Source: Aplysia californica (Eukaryota; Mollusca; Gastropoda; Aplysiida; Aplysiidae). From it: a DNA stretch of 64,000 nt. Position numbers and translations under genes: made by a program. Below the pieces are notes generated by a model that worked only from the letters and a program-made list of their open reading frames with translations, searched no databases and was not told where the DNA came from. The number at the start of each line of letters is the position of its first letter. Within the stretch, counting starts at the first letter, position 1. Below are positions 1 to 10,998 of this stretch, one piece after another. The stretch spans positions 46,302 through 110,301 of the forward strand of contig NW_004797872.1 in NCBI RefSeq assembly GCF_000002075.1. Direction: 5' to 3'.

Positions 1-1119
1 GGTGGGAGGGTGGGGGGTGGCGAGTCTGGAGCTCAAAGAACTAAAAATCTATGTTGAGGTCTGCCAATATCTGTGAATGTGTACAATATACTATCGGCTA
101 CTGATAAAGTTTTATACCACTAGTTTTCAACTTATCCGATCGTCCAAACAAATTCCGTAATTGAATTTTCTGCACTACCATGCAAGACCCAATTAATGAA
201 ACAATCACAGTGTCTAAAGTCACTGGAGTAGAACGAATACAATTCCTTTAAGGTTAATACCTGCTTAGACAAGCAGACATAAACTGCGCTATCAACACTT
301 CTGACAGGCAGTAGGAATGGGTCCACAAGACAGGACAAGGGTAGGGTCGTAGACGCGGGCCTCGGTCGTAGAGGTCAGTCTGCGGTCATCTTGTGTATGA
401 ACGAAAATTATAACTAAATACAGAGCACTGGAGGATTCAATGGATGGTGAATTTTCTGATAAGTGATGATCCTTGTTCGTCTTCGGATGGACTGCATTTT
501 TCCCTTCATTAAAAAAAACATTTTTATCATTGTTTTTTTTCTACAATGAGCAGTTACCCAAACGATGAGCAGGCTCTACTTCTGTAGTTTCGACTTGAGA
601 ATTCTTCTCTATGTAATTCTTCGTTCACTTCATACCTCGATTTTTTAAAAAATGAACTACAACAGCAAAACAATGACAACCCTGATTTAAAAAATAGCCC
701 ATAAATTTAGTGCTCCTACTGAAAAAAAGAATTAAAGGGGGCCCATGGCCTATAAGTTTCACAAGATGCACAGGCTACAATTTTTTGTTTTGTTTTTTTG
801 TTTTATATGGGCAGCTTTTGCAATTTTTATGCCCCAATCCCAGAATACAAAGCCTGTTTTTTCTACCTTGTTTGCACTCACAGAACTGTTGAAAAAGAAA
901 GTCTAAAATATTTTTTGTGCTTGGAAATATGATTTTTGTTTCTAAAAAAGTCTTCTTTTTTTTAAAATTATAAAGGAGGAAGCAAAATACATGCATGTAT
1001 AGGCCTAGTAGAATAATAACAAAATTGACTTACAACATGCCAAATATCTGGCAAGCAACAGGAAGTCACCAGCAAGACAAAAAAAAAAAGGGTTTGCCCT
1101 CTTTGCCCTTCATCTCCAA
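1..1119. other. upstream intergenic sequence without recognised genes
   Basis: No coding region or repeat family could be supported here. The reading frames present are short, AT-rich and lack family resemblance. The stretch ends at the inferred promoter of the ADP/ATP translocase gene. Confidence 0.5.
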
Positions 1120-1200
1120 CCAATGAATGGCCGAGGAAATGGCACGTGACAGGATTACCAATCCCTTCCTTCAGGTTACCAACCTCGCTTTCGTCCTTTT
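1120..1200 (+). promoter_or_regulatory. probable promoter of the ADP/ATP translocase gene
   Basis: Two CCAAT boxes (1120-1124 and 1158-1162) flank a CACGTG E-box (1143-1148), and a pyrimidine-rich start-like motif (CCTTTT, about 1195-1200) follows. CCAAT boxes, E-boxes and TCT/TOP-type starts are common at highly expressed housekeeping genes. No TATA box is seen. The assignment depends on the inferred first exon just downstream and has no transcript support. Confidence 0.42.
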
Positions 1201-1292
1201 CATTTACAGCGACCATCACGACGTGGTGCAGATTCTGACAGGCGCACAGCCAATTCCTTCTGTTGACCTGCAGCAACTACAAACTAACCAAG
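1196..1292 (+). other. inferred non-coding first exon of the ADP/ATP translocase gene
   Basis: A consensus 5' splice site (AACCAAG, then GTAAGG) ends this stretch at 1292. The coding exon 4.2 kb downstream begins directly after a 3' splice site, so an upstream untranslated exon must exist. This is the best candidate because of its donor and the promoter-like motifs before it. The start at 1196 is a guess from the pyrimidine initiator. Confidence 0.42.
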
Positions 1293-2241
1293 GTAAGGAT
1301 TAAACTTAACTTTTTATGTTGATTGTGTGTGCTACTTCTTTACTTGGTGTTTGTTTTCCAGCTTAAGAAAATGAAATAGTTCTGTTCACTGATAGAATCT
1401 AGCAGATCTGCCTCATACTCGTACTTCCCTGAACACCCTCTCGTCTTTCAAGTTCATACCGGTCATTTTTTGGTGGAAGAAAGAGCCGTGCTGCCTGTAT
1501 CACTGTTTACACATTTTCAACGGCCTTGTCTAAAAATCAAAGATAATAGCAATTTTAGTGACCGGAGGAGTATTCTTGTTTTTCCTCTGTTCTGTCCAGT
1601 TCGACACATCGAAGTGTTGGCCGGTGTCTGGAAAATCAGACGCATGCAAATTCGGACTATCAAGAGATATGAATTTAACTCCACACCTCTACTCAAGTGG
1701 GTAGGCTATTAGAATGATTGCAACTTTGCACATTCTTTCATAGTTTCTTTTAAGACAAATGTATTGTCATAGATAACTTGTGTGTGACTAGTTTTAGTTT
1801 GGTTCTGTCATTTATACTTGTCATGTGAGTATATGACTTTCCTGTGACTGACCCACCCAGAGGACAAAAGGGCAAAATAACTGAGCACTGTAAATCATGA
1901 TCTAATAGTATAGACTATAGATTCTAGGCCTTTAAAGAATTGGATGCCTTAAGTGCAACATAAAGTATGATGAAGAGATATTTTACTGAAAACTAGCGAT
2001 TCATTTCTTTTAGTTTTTCTATGTTGTATTGTCTTTTCAAACAAATCCTTGATTGGTTTTTGTTGGCTTGATTTCTGTTCAAGTAGACATGGGTGAGAAT
2101 GATTAAATTGTTCGTCATGCTTTTGTCTTTTGTTTGATATTTATCATGGCTGTTTGGAGAAGGGTTGAAAGTTCTGTTCTGTCTCATGAATTGTGTGAAA
2201 TGCATTGGAAGCACTTCAGATTTTATTCAAATCTAGATTTT

Positions 2242-2493
2242 GTGGGTGGTTGGCGGGGGCTCTGGTTTGGTTTGCTTCTTCTTTCCTATCAAACATCTAT
2301 CGTCCTTAACTCCCCTTCTTCTTTTTTATGTTTGTTTCTCTCTTTGTAACACCTCTAATCTTCTGGGGCTCATATGACCTTATGCAGTTGCGAGCTCTGT
2401 AAAACAATTACTAAAAAACCTTTAGGCCCAATCTTCTGGCGCTCATATGACCTTATGCAGTTGCGAGCGCTGTAAAACTCTACTAAAACTAAC
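2242..2493 (+). repeat. SINE-like short interspersed repeat, copy 1
   Basis: This copy starts with GTGGGTGGTTGGCGGG and ends in CTCTACTAAAACTAA. It belongs to a family of about 185 bp with roughly a dozen copies in the window. The 3' segment, from the TCATATGACCTTATGC motif to the tail, is present twice (around 2370-2412 and 2433-2493), so this copy carries a local duplication. No convincing tRNA A and B boxes were seen, so its origin is unknown. It lies in the ANT intron. Confidence 0.75.
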
Positions 2494-3157
2494 AATTATC
2501 CGCCGTCTGCTTGCTAGGCCAGTCACGGTTTCACCAGAGCCCCTTTAGCCAGCAACGCTTCGGGGTGACCTGGGTCGGCCTTCACGGCTAGCGTAACGCC
2601 TCAGTGACATTTTTTAAAAGTCACACCGTACTTCACCCAGACCCAGCTATCCCCTGCTTTGGGAAGGTGTTTGAAATATTGAAATACCCCCAAAAATGAC
2701 AGTCTTCAGCGCATGCTGACCCAAAAAAGGCTTTTCTCCAGTGGGTTAAAGATGACATAAATGTTTTCAAAGATAATTTTTATCACGAAATATAGACTCT
2801 ATATAAAATGCCGGCTCAAAAAAAAAAAGGTACATCTACTGATGGAAAGATCGGTTTATTTTCTATTAGAATAAAGTGATCGGCTTGGAAATATTTTGCA
2901 TCAATCCTTCTGCGAAAATCTAAAACCATGTGCCCTCTCGAGGGGGAGCACTCAGTACACTTCACTACAGTAAAGAGCCAACTCGTTTGCCCCAGGGACC
3001 GGTGCAACGCCGGCCAGTTCAGCTCTCGGTGTTTTTGACAAATCATCGTGTTTGAGGCAATGAAATACTGATTTGCAATGGTCTCAGTCTTGAAAAAAAT
3101 TAGGCTCCATATCTGTTATAGTGATTGTACTCTGTTAATGTGGAGATGTTTGGTGTA

Positions 3158-3928
3158 CAATCGAACTTGTGTAAGACGGCCACCCATTGTCAAGGAGAAA
3201 AGTGGCCATATAAGGCGGGCGGCCGTCTCAGGCAGGTCTGATCAAGATGAAGACGAAGAAAACAAACCATTCCTTTCTGAGGTCCCAACCGAAAGTAGCT
3301 GCATTGTTGTTGTTTTCGCTGGGTTTTCTGTTCTTTTGTTGCTGCTTTTGTGCAAAGTTGACAATAAAACGGAATGTGTCAGACAAGGCGGACCGAGTGC
3401 TATGGTAAAACAAACACACGGGTCGCCACCACTCGGAGAACGAGCGACCCTTCTGTCACAAGTTCATGTTGATGTCCATTGTTACTTTGTTACAGACTAG
3501 GTAAACAGTGACCACTCATCTCACGATTTGTGTATGAGTTCTGGGCGGGGCTTATGGGTTATGGGGGAACAAGCTTACCTCACCAGCTGCTGAAAATTTG
3601 TTACCTATTGGTCAACAGGGGGAGGGGCCTACGCAACATGATCGGTTGGAGGGATTACCTAACAATAACATGTGATTGGATTATGACGGCTCGCCAACAA
3701 TGCCAGGGGCGAATGCATGATTTATGACAAAACGTAATGGCGTCACTAAGGTGGCCGTCTAAGACAGGTGTTATTGTTTGGTGTGATAGGTGTTGTGTGT
3801 TAAAATATGGTGGCCGCGTTGGACAGTTGCCCGTTTTACAGTTAAATTATATCGAAAAAACGCGCGGGGGGGGGTTGGCAAGTGGTCATTTGTACGGGTG
3901 GCCGTCGGCGTCAGGGCAGGTTCGACTG
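3158..3928 (+). mobile_element. TA-flanked inverted-repeat DNA element with a captured core, copy A
   Basis: The element is bounded by TA dinucleotides (3156-3157 and 3929-3930). Its ends are inverted repeats of the form CAGTCGAACCTG. The outer parts match the short 170-180 bp MITEs at 28638, 46094 and 57094. A central segment of roughly 500 bp (about 3238-3737) is absent from those short elements. A second copy with the same core lies in opposite orientation at 8047-9037. The TA target and the ends suggest a Tc1/mariner-type mobiliser. No transposase was found. Confidence 0.8.
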
Positions 3929-4781
3929 TACTTGGTACTTTTTCATTTTCTGTGGTGCAGCGGCCCATGACAGCCGAAATACGATATGCCATAGAAATAT
4001 TACACAAAAATGCGAATACGAATGTTGGCAAATTCTTCATTTGAATGTCTTTGAGTATGTAACAGAAACTAAATTTTCAAAGTAGCTCTATGCCAAATTT
4101 AACTGTTCCATGAAAGGCCTGTCTCCTGAGAATTTTGGTACTATTCTTTTACCTCAGTCAATTTTTAAGAAAATATCAGCTGTTTTAAATTTGATAAAAA
4201 ATATTCCTTAATTGCTAACTGGCTGCAACCTCATGTTAGACATATGATACCTGGTGGGTTAACCACTTTGAGTCTGGTATGTCATGAAAATTTGTAATTT
4301 TAGCGCTGTGCTGTACCATGTATGTGATGGAAGTTGGTAAAATTTGCCATTCCTGGTTGCCTATTTATGTCGTTACATGTGCAACATGCTAATTACCCGA
4401 CCCAAATTCTTCTGTACAAAGTTTTAGGTAGGCCTACAAGCGCTGCATAGATTCGTATTTGGAAATAAAACATGCTCCAGTCGGTACCAAATTTACTTGT
4501 ATTTCCTTGCTGGGCTTGCGCGATCAATAAACATAGAACTAGGCTCTCTTAAAGCGTAAGCATCAAAATGAATTAAAAGGGCAAGTAATTTCACTTTTTA
4601 AATTAGATTTGCTGATTATTCGAAATTAGGAGTAAAATGGGAGGGAATGAGAACAGTGAGATAATGGAAGACCCGACGTCCGAAATATGTCACGAGGATG
4701 CTAAATGTAGACTGTGCGTCCATTAACACTGAGACATTAGGCTGCTGTCCTGGGTAACGAGGTCAGCTGAAAATTAATGCA

Positions 4782-4945
4782 TTGTATTTGGCACTTGGAG
4801 GATTAACAACCAGCCTTCAAGTCGTATGTTGGTGGACTGATGTCTGTGGTGCAGTTACGCGTGTTTGGTTGGTAGTTGGCCCTGACAGTTTGGAAGACCA
4901 CCTCCTAATTGATCAAAATTGTGTTGATGGAGGCAGTAAAAATTA
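4782..4945 (+). repeat. possible SINE fragment of a second family
   Basis: The 3' part (around 4912-4945) contains TCAAAATTGTGTTGATGG followed by a GCAGTAAAAA-like stretch. This resembles the end of the repeat at 44848-44998. It lies in the ANT intron. Only two divergent examples support it. Confidence 0.35.
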
Positions 4946-5098
4946 CATTTTTATGTTGGTGGGTTTTGTTTTTTCCCTCCTTGCTTTTTTTAGTCCAGTA
5001 ATTTAGCTCACTGACTGCATGAGTGCATGTGTCAAGCTATTTCGACACTCTTATAGTCTTAAATTCCTGTAAGTCTTGTCCATAGCTAAGCTTGCCAA

Positions 5099-5282
5099 GT
5101 GGGTGGTTGGCGGGTGCTGTGGTGTGGTTTGCTTCTTCTTTCCTATCAAACATCTATCGTCCTTATCTCCCCTTCTTCTTTTTTATGTTTGTTACTCTCT
5201 TGTAACACCTCTAATCTTCTGGTGCTCATATGACCTTATGCTGTTGCGAGCGCCGTAAAACCTCTACTAAAACTAAACTAAA
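5099..5282 (+). repeat. SINE-like short interspersed repeat, copy 2
   Basis: This is a full-length copy flanked by a 13-bp target-site duplication, CTAAGCTTGCCAA (5086-5098) and CTAAGCTAGCCAA (5283-5295), with one mismatch. The flanking duplication shows that the family moves by retroposition. It lies in the ANT intron, about 250 bp before the coding exon. Confidence 0.85.
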
Positions 5283-5334
5283 CTAAGCTAGCCAATATAG
5301 CCTGTATATTTCCCCATTTTTATTTCAAATTTCG

Positions 5335-5477
5335 ATGGTGGGTGCTCTGGTGTGGTCTGCTTCTTCTTTCCTATCAAACATCTGTCGTCCTTATCTCCCG
5401 TTCTTTTTTATGTTTATTAATCTCTTGTAACACCTAATCTTCTGGCGCCGTAAAACCTCGACTGAAACTAAACTAAA
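5335..5477 (+). repeat. SINE-like short interspersed repeat, copy 3, internally deleted
   Basis: The copy keeps the 5' part (GGTGGGTGCTCTGGTG) and the 3' tail, but lacks the segment containing the TCATATGACC motif. AAATTTC occurs on both sides as a probable short target duplication. It ends only about 50 bp before the 3' splice site of the ANT coding exon. Confidence 0.75.
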
Positions 5478-5528
5478 AATTTCAATTGTACTTCTCATCC
5501 CTGGCATTTTTGTCTTTCTCGTCCTCAG

Positions 5529-6443
5529 ATGTCAAAGAAACCCCAGTTGGGATTTGCTGAGAACTTTGCCCTGTCAGGAGTAGCTGCTGTCATCTCAAAG
5601 ACTGCAGCCGCCCCTATTGAAAGAATCAAGCTCCTCGTCCAGAACCAAGATGAGATGATCAAAGCTGGTCGGCTGTCTGAACCATACAAGGGTGTGGTAG
5701 ACTGCACAGTGCGTACCTTCAGAACAGAGGGTCTTCTACCATTCTGGAGAGGTAACTTGGCCAACTGTCTGAGGTACTTCCCAACTCAGGCCCTGAATTT
5801 CGCTTTCAAGGACACAATCAAAGCTGCTTTCAAATCCTCTCCCAATGAATCGTATACCATGAAGTTCACCAAGAACATCTTCTCTGGTGGTGCCGCTGGT
5901 GCCATGTCCCTGTGCTTTGTCTACTCTCTTGATTACGCCCGTACTCGCTTGGCCAACGACGCCAAATCTGCCGGCAAGGGTGGCGGTGAGCGTCAATTCA
6001 ACGGCTTGATCGATGTCTACAGGAAGACCCTGAAGTCCGACGGCTTTGTTGGTCTGTACAGAGGTTTTGTTATCTCCTGTGTGGGCATCATCGTGTACAG
6101 AGGCTTCTACTTTGGTTTGTACGACAGCTTGAAACCCATCCTGCTCAAGGAGGATGCTAGCGTGGTCCTCTCCTTCTTGCTTGGCTACACCGTCACCGTG
6201 AGCTCTGGTCTGCTTTCCTACCCCATCGACACCATCCGTCGTCGTATGATGATGACCTCCGGACAGGCTGTCAAGTACAAGGGGTCCATGGATTGTGCTG
6301 TCCAGATCATGAAGAATGAAGGTTTCATGTCCATGATGAAGGGAGCTGGTGCCAACATCCTCAGAGGTGTTGCTGGTGCTGGTGTGTTGGCTGGCTTTGA
6401 CGCATTCAAAGATTTGTACATGTCATGGCGTGTTAGTCAGTAA
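5529..6443 (+). CDS. SLC25A4: ADP/ATP translocase (mitochondrial adenine nucleotide carrier)
   Basis: This carrier of the inner mitochondrial membrane exchanges cytosolic ADP for matrix ATP. The 304-residue frame is complete and has the usual length. The three carrier repeats show PIERIK (residues 29-34), SLDYAR (133-138) and PIDTIR (232-237). The RRRMMM signature at 237-242 is specific to adenine nucleotide carriers. The start is fixed because a 3' splice site (pyrimidine tract ending TCCTCAG at 5528) lies directly before the ATG, so translation begins at the first base of the exon. The coding region has no intron and is GC-richer than its surroundings. It is co-orthologous to vertebrate SLC25A4, 5 and 6, so the symbol is nominal. 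A recent retrocopy is unlikely, given the upstream splice acceptor, the promoter-like sequence and an intact frame. Confidence 0.97.
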   Translation: MSKKPQLGFAENFALSGVAAVISKTAAAPIERIKLLVQNQDEMIKAGRLSEPYKGVVDCTVRTFRTEGLLPFWRGNLANCLRYFPTQALNFAFKDTIKAAFKSSPNESYTMKFTKNIFSGGAAGAMSLCFVYSLDYARTRLANDAKSAGKGGGERQFNGLIDVYRKTLKSDGFVGLYRGFVISCVGIIVYRGFYFGLYDSLKPILLKEDASVVLSFLLGYTVTVSSGLLSYPIDTIRRRMMMTSGQAVKYKGSMDCAVQIMKNEGFMSMMKGAGANILRGVAGAGVLAGFDAFKDLYMSWRVSQ

Positions 6444-6997
6444 TGCTCTAGCACTTAGCTCTCCTCTTACTCAGACCTCACATCATTGATTGTTGACAAT
6501 GAGTAATAATTTATGAGAACGTTGGTTGTTTTGGTTGTTTTGTTTTTTTTTAGATGGCCGCACTCTTCCTTGAGGTAGAGTATAAAGTTTTGTGACCACA
6601 GTAGGTTATTTTCAAAGTACAGTAACGTGAGAGTGGATTAAAAAAAATTTTTTTAGAGGGTGAGATGATGAATGTACAGTTGAAGCTTTTGGGGCCAGGG
6701 TGGTTTGTATTGATTTCCTCCTTTACACCATAAATCATTTGTCATTTAAGACATCTCATTTTATTTCGACAAAAGGCATTTTAGTACTCACATAATAAAA
6801 GAAATTCAGTTGTGTGAATTCAGATAACACTGAAGTATGGTTGTCAAAATGTTCTCTATTCGCAATTTTTGGTCAATGATTTGTTGTCAGATATTGTGAA
6901 TACTGTTTAAAAAAGATTTAAGGATTGGAATGGAAGACTGCGCATTTTGGAACGTGAATATGTACACTTTGTGAACATTGCCTGCTGTTTAGAGCAA

Positions 6998-7003
6998 AAT
7001 AAA
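6998..7003 (+). terminator. polyadenylation signal of the ADP/ATP translocase
   Basis: AATAAA lies 555 bp after the stop codon, followed by a T-rich stretch (about 7014-7024). A second AATAAA at 6794-6799 could give a shorter transcript. The 3' UTR between them is AT-rich and otherwise featureless. Confidence 0.6.
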
Positions 7004-7394
7004 TGATGTAACTGTTTTTCCTATTTTAAGTCTTGTGTTTAATTATAATGCAATGTTAAGACTGCTTTCCTTTACTTTGTTTACTTCTGTTTTGTGGGGT
7101 GCAATTCTTGTATGAACATTTTTTTAAAAGAAAATGTGGCAATGGTGATTTCTAGCATGGGAAAGAGGTGACGGCATACTGCATTATATAATGATAGGAA
7201 GCGGTCTCCAACTACTCCAAGTGTCGCATCTTCTTTTAGAGAGAGGCTCAGCTCAGCACACACTCAGTCAGAAGTGTATGTTGTTTGGAAATGGCAGTAT
7301 GACACAAATACTCATCATGGAAAGGACCCACAAATTGTGCAGCAGAATTGTAACTGGGCTGGTTATCAATATCATGCTTATACTGTGCCGAAAC

Positions 7395-7570
7395 AACATA
7401 GGGGGAACTGCTGCCTTTTCTTTCCTCATCCTTGCTGTCGCCATTTTCCTCTATTCCTTTTGTATGTTTGTCACTGTCTTGTGAACTGCTATTTCCGGGA
7501 TGCCTTGACAGCCGAAGCAGACTTTTGTGTTGTTGCAGTTGGGAGCACGGTAAAACCGTATTATAACGAC
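7395..7570 (+). repeat. divergent relative of the SINE-like family
   Basis: The order of motifs matches the SINE-like repeat: a TTTCTTTCCTC-type tract, TATGTTTGTCACTGTCTTGTG, then GCAGTTGGGAGCACGGTAAAAC. Internal sequence differs strongly, so this is an old copy or a sister subfamily. Confidence 0.4.
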
Positions 7571-7891
7571 GAAAAAAGTTGTCCGGTTCCCTTTTCAACA
7601 CTGTAATTGTTGCCCTTGTGGTTTTGGTGTAGCAAATAACTGTAGGTCAAGAAGAACACTCCACTAGAAGTGTCATATTTGGGTGTTTTGTTGACATTCT
7701 TGTGTGGTCTGCCCCTGCTTCTTTTTCATTGTCAGTGTTTCTTTTGTATTTCGTCTAATTCTTCCTCTTACATTGTGCTGACTCACTGTTTCAACTCAAC
7801 ACGTGTTATGAGTCTATGTGAGTGATTGCAGGATGTCGCTATTAATGATTATTATTGGGGGCTGTTCGAATAAAATCTTACACCTTTTTTG

Positions 7892-7909
7892 CCCCCCCCC
7901 CCCCCCCCC
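7892..7909 (+). repeat. homopolymer C tract
   Basis: There are eighteen consecutive C residues. Such tracts mutate quickly and their sequenced length is uncertain. Confidence 0.9.
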
Positions 7910-8046
7910 TTACACTTTTCTTACATTTGCCTTTTCCAGCACTAAATTAATGACAAAATAATACATTGTTTTTTGTATCTGTAAAGATAAGAGCAGACTT
8001 TGGCCGTTGCTTGGGCAAAATTCAAAGTCTACCAGAACTGAAAATA

Positions 8047-9037
8047 CAGTCGAACCTGCCATGACGGCCACTTTACTTTCCATTTCTCCGTTGCGTTTTT
8101 TCTATTTAACTGTAAAACGGGCACCTGTCCAACGCGGTCGCAGCCACCATATTTTAACACACTTACCCTATCACCAAACAATAACACCTGTCTTACTCTT
8201 AGTAGACAGCTACCATAGCGACTCCATTCACCAGGGGCATGGGTTGTGGGCGAGCCGTCATAGTCATAAGATAATCCAATCACCTGTCATTATTTTTAGG
8301 TATGTATGTGATGTAGTCCCTCCAACTGATCAAGTGGGTGGTTGGCGGGTGCTCTGGTGTGGTTTGCTGCTCCTTCTTTCTTATCAAACATCTATCGTCT
8401 TTATCTCCCCTTCTTTTTTATGTTTGTTACTCTCTTGTAACACCTCTAATCTTCTGGCGCTCATATGACCTTATGCAGTTGCGAGCGCCGTAAAACCTCT
8501 ACTATAACTAAAACTAGTAAAACTAAACCACCAACCGATCCTGTTATGTAAGTCCCTCCCACTGTTGACCAATAGGAGGAAGGTGACACGTTTTCAGCTG
8601 CTGGTGAGGGAAGCGTGTGATCCCTTTACAACCCACAAGCCCCACCCAGACACGAATCGTAAGTGAAATGATGAGTGGTCACTGTTTACCCAGTCTGTGA
8701 CAAAGCAACAATGGACGTCAACATGAGCTTGTGACTGAAGCGTTGCTCGTTCTCCGAGTGGTGGCGACCCATGTATTTGATTTACCGTAGCACTTGATCC
8801 TCTTTGTCTGACACATTTCGTTTTATTTTATTGTCACCCTTGCACAAAAGCAGTAGGCCTACATGTAACAAATTTAAAATTTAAAAAAAGAACAGCAACA
8901 ATGCGGCTTCCTTCGGTTGGGACCTCAGAAAGGAATGGTTTTTCTTCATCTTGATCAGTCCTGCCTAAGACGAACACCTGTCTTATGCGGCCATTTTCTC
9001 CTTTACAGTGGGTGGTCGTCTTACACAGGTTCGACTG
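8047..9037 (-). mobile_element. TA-flanked inverted-repeat DNA element with a captured core, copy B
   Basis: This copy is the reverse complement of the element at 3158-3928, including the central segment. For example, the GATGAGTGGTCACTG-type and CGAGTGGTGGCGACC motifs occur in reverse order. It is longer because a SINE-like repeat inserted at 8332-8530. The left end is preceded by TA, while the right flank reads TG. Copies A and B form an inverted pair around the ANT coding exon. Confidence 0.8.
8332..8530 (+). repeat. SINE-like short interspersed repeat, copy 5, inside element B
   Basis: The copy is flanked by CCAACTGATC (8322-8331) and CCAACCGATC (8531-8540), a 10-bp target duplication with one mismatch. 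Copy A of the host element carries the matching empty site at the equivalent position. That confirms the insertion and its boundaries. Confidence 0.88.
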
Positions 9038-9390
9038 TGCATGACAGTGGAAACCATATTATATAACAGGCCCGGTAATAATGGTAATGACAGGAATTTT
9101 TTAAATCCCCGAATTTTCCTACTCTTTGTCTTCTATTAAAAGTTATCGGCAATAACATTAACAGGGCCCCATCGGAGCCCGACCGGTTATAGCAGTGACA
9201 AAGGCTCGTTAACAATGTGTAGTAAAAAGTAAGAGTAACGCAGTGATGGAGCAAGCCCTTGCAAGTGCAAGCCATGTCACTGCAAGCACACGCAGCGTGT
9301 GAAGCGAGAGAGGGCTGCGGTGTGCTGCAGAACTCGATTTAGCCCGAAACCTTGCAACACGCACGCGTAATGTGTCTACTGTCACTAACG

Positions 9391-10185
9391 ATGTCAAGCG
9401 CAAGAGAAAATGCCTTTCAATTTCAATTGACAAAAAAATACGAAATAATCCAGGCTGTCGACAAAAAGTTTGAAAAACAAGCTCCACTGGCAGAGATTTG
9501 TAGTCAGTTCGACATTCCACAAGGGTCGGTTCACACAAAGATAGTACAAGACAAGATGGGCTACTCAGCCTAAAAAGTGTCCGCAGGAAGTATGCTCTTT
9601 GCTTCAGATGGCGCTGCAGTCTGTTTTGAAGCTCTCTTTCGTTTTTCCAGAAGAAGAATAGGAATAGCACCTCCTTGCGTGCGCAGATCGACTGCTGTTC
9701 ATCAGCAGTTCGGGTACGTTCAGTGCGGAGTTTTAGGGTTTTTAAAATTTTAATGTCCTCTCGCCCTTCATTCTAAAGTCAAATTAAACGAAGAAAACCA
9801 TCTCCTTTTCCTCCGGAAGAGGTTTTTTGTCAGCGTAACCATTTTTTAAAAAGCGTTCTTCCGAAATTTATCCCAAAACTTGCTAGTTTCACTTTGATTT
9901 TTTAAAACTCAAGTAGGGTAACTCTGTTCGCAAAGAGTGCGCTTTTGTGAAGAGGGCGCCACCAAATTTTGAGGATACTTTTTTAATTGGCTCAAAGAGA
10001 GAAGTGGCCCATCTTGTCTTGTACTATCTTTGGTTCACACCAGTATCAAGGATAGTGAGAAGATAGTGGCAGCATACTCCAATGGAAAGTTCGCTCTGGA
10101 TCGAAAAAAGATGAGACTACCCGACTGATGCAGATGCTGTGGACCAAGCTCTTCTGATGTAGTTTAAGGAGGCAAGGAGAAAGTT
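9391..10185 (+). pseudogene. pogo/Tigger transposase N-terminal fragment, split by an insertion
   Basis: The first part reads KKYEIIQAVDKKFEKQ, then APLAEICSQFDIPQGSVHT, a pogo/CENP-B-type helix-turn-helix that would bind the transposon ends. The second part resumes at 10041 with SIKDSEKIVAAYSNGK and then DADAVDQALL followed by FKEARRK. The catalytic DDE domain is missing. At least one stop codon is present in the downstream part, so this is a dead remnant. Confidence 0.75.
9537..10031. mobile_element. Mutator-like MITE nested in the pogo relic
   Basis: The 495-bp element has near-perfect terminal inverted repeats of about 30 bp, starting AAAGATAGTACAAGAC at both ends. It is flanked by a 9-bp direct repeat GGTTCACAC (9528-9536 and 10032-10040). 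A 9-bp duplication with long inverted ends is typical of the Mutator (MULE) superfamily. Removing the element and one repeat restores the transposase reading frame around it. No transposase is encoded inside. Confidence 0.85.
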
Positions 10186-10452
10186 GGTGCCAAAACCCCT
10201 GTTCGTGGGTACTTGTGGCAAAGGAAACTACCCATGAATAAGTACAGCTGGATTAGTCCACAAATGCTTACTTTCCTTGCATTTCTGATTTAATAGGGAT
10301 CGGATATACCGGTAACAGGACATTTTCTCTACTCCCACCATCCCTGTCATATCAGGTTTCCACTGTACTCCAGTAGACAAATTACATATCGTGTATAGTA
10401 GATAGGCTACCTTTGAAATCAGAATGTAGCTACCTGAAGGCAAGGGGCCTTT

Positions 10453-10633
10453 AATTTAGTTTTAGTAGAGGTTTTACGGCGCTCGCAACTGCATAAGGTC
10501 ATATGAGCGCCAGAAGATTAGAGGTGTTACAAGAGAGTAACAAACATAAAAAAGAACAAGGGGAGATACGGACAATATATGTTTGATAGGAAAGAAGGAG
10601 CAAACCACACCAGAGCACCCGCCAACTACCCAC
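10453..10633 (-). repeat. SINE-like short interspersed repeat, copy 6
   Basis: This is a near full-length reverse copy. On the + strand it starts with the complement of the CTACTAAAACTAAATT tail and ends at the complement of GTGGGTAGTTGGC. The motif for GCATAAGGTCATATGAGC is intact. Confidence 0.8.
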
Positions 10634-10998
10634 ATGCTGTCTTTCACTTCAGCCAGACCCCAGATCTTATGGTGGGAAAGATCTACATCTGGCCTTCTCG
10701 TGGGCGAAAAATCTCGGAGGTCCCGTGTGCAAGTCTGGCCCCCCAGGAAATCGCGGTCTTGCGGCCACGATTTTCGTCGAGTTCCACAATAAACCCGCAA
10801 TTTCTTGCAATTTTTGGCAAAATAACATCAACGCTTTAATTTTAACAGAATTTTTAATTCGAAATGGTGCAAGCACTGTAGTCTCCGCATAAACGCACGC
10901 TTTCGTCATCTGACGGTTTTTTTTTTTAGACGTACAAACGCACGGTCACTCCCTCTAAACGCACCCTCCGATCTGCGAAACACGCTGACAGGAAAAGC

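Larger units (their letters stand above)
9045..10365 (+). mobile_element. pogo/Tigger-like DNA transposon relic
   Basis: The ends are inverted repeats beginning CAGTGGAAACC (left at 9045, right ending GGTTTCCACTG at 10365), as in the pogo/Tigger branch of Tc1/mariner. The right end is followed by TA. Inside is a fragment of a CENP-B/pogo-type transposase N-terminus, interrupted by a nested MITE at 9537-10031. Without the insertion the element would be about 817 bp, far too short for a full Tigger, so it is an internally deleted copy. Confidence 0.75.

Noticed and set aside
10474-10800. Recurring short proteins with SFFPIKH and YVCYSLVTPLIFW motifs at several places
   Set aside because: All lie in copies of the SINE-like repeat. 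The apparent conservation is that of the repeat, not of a protein.
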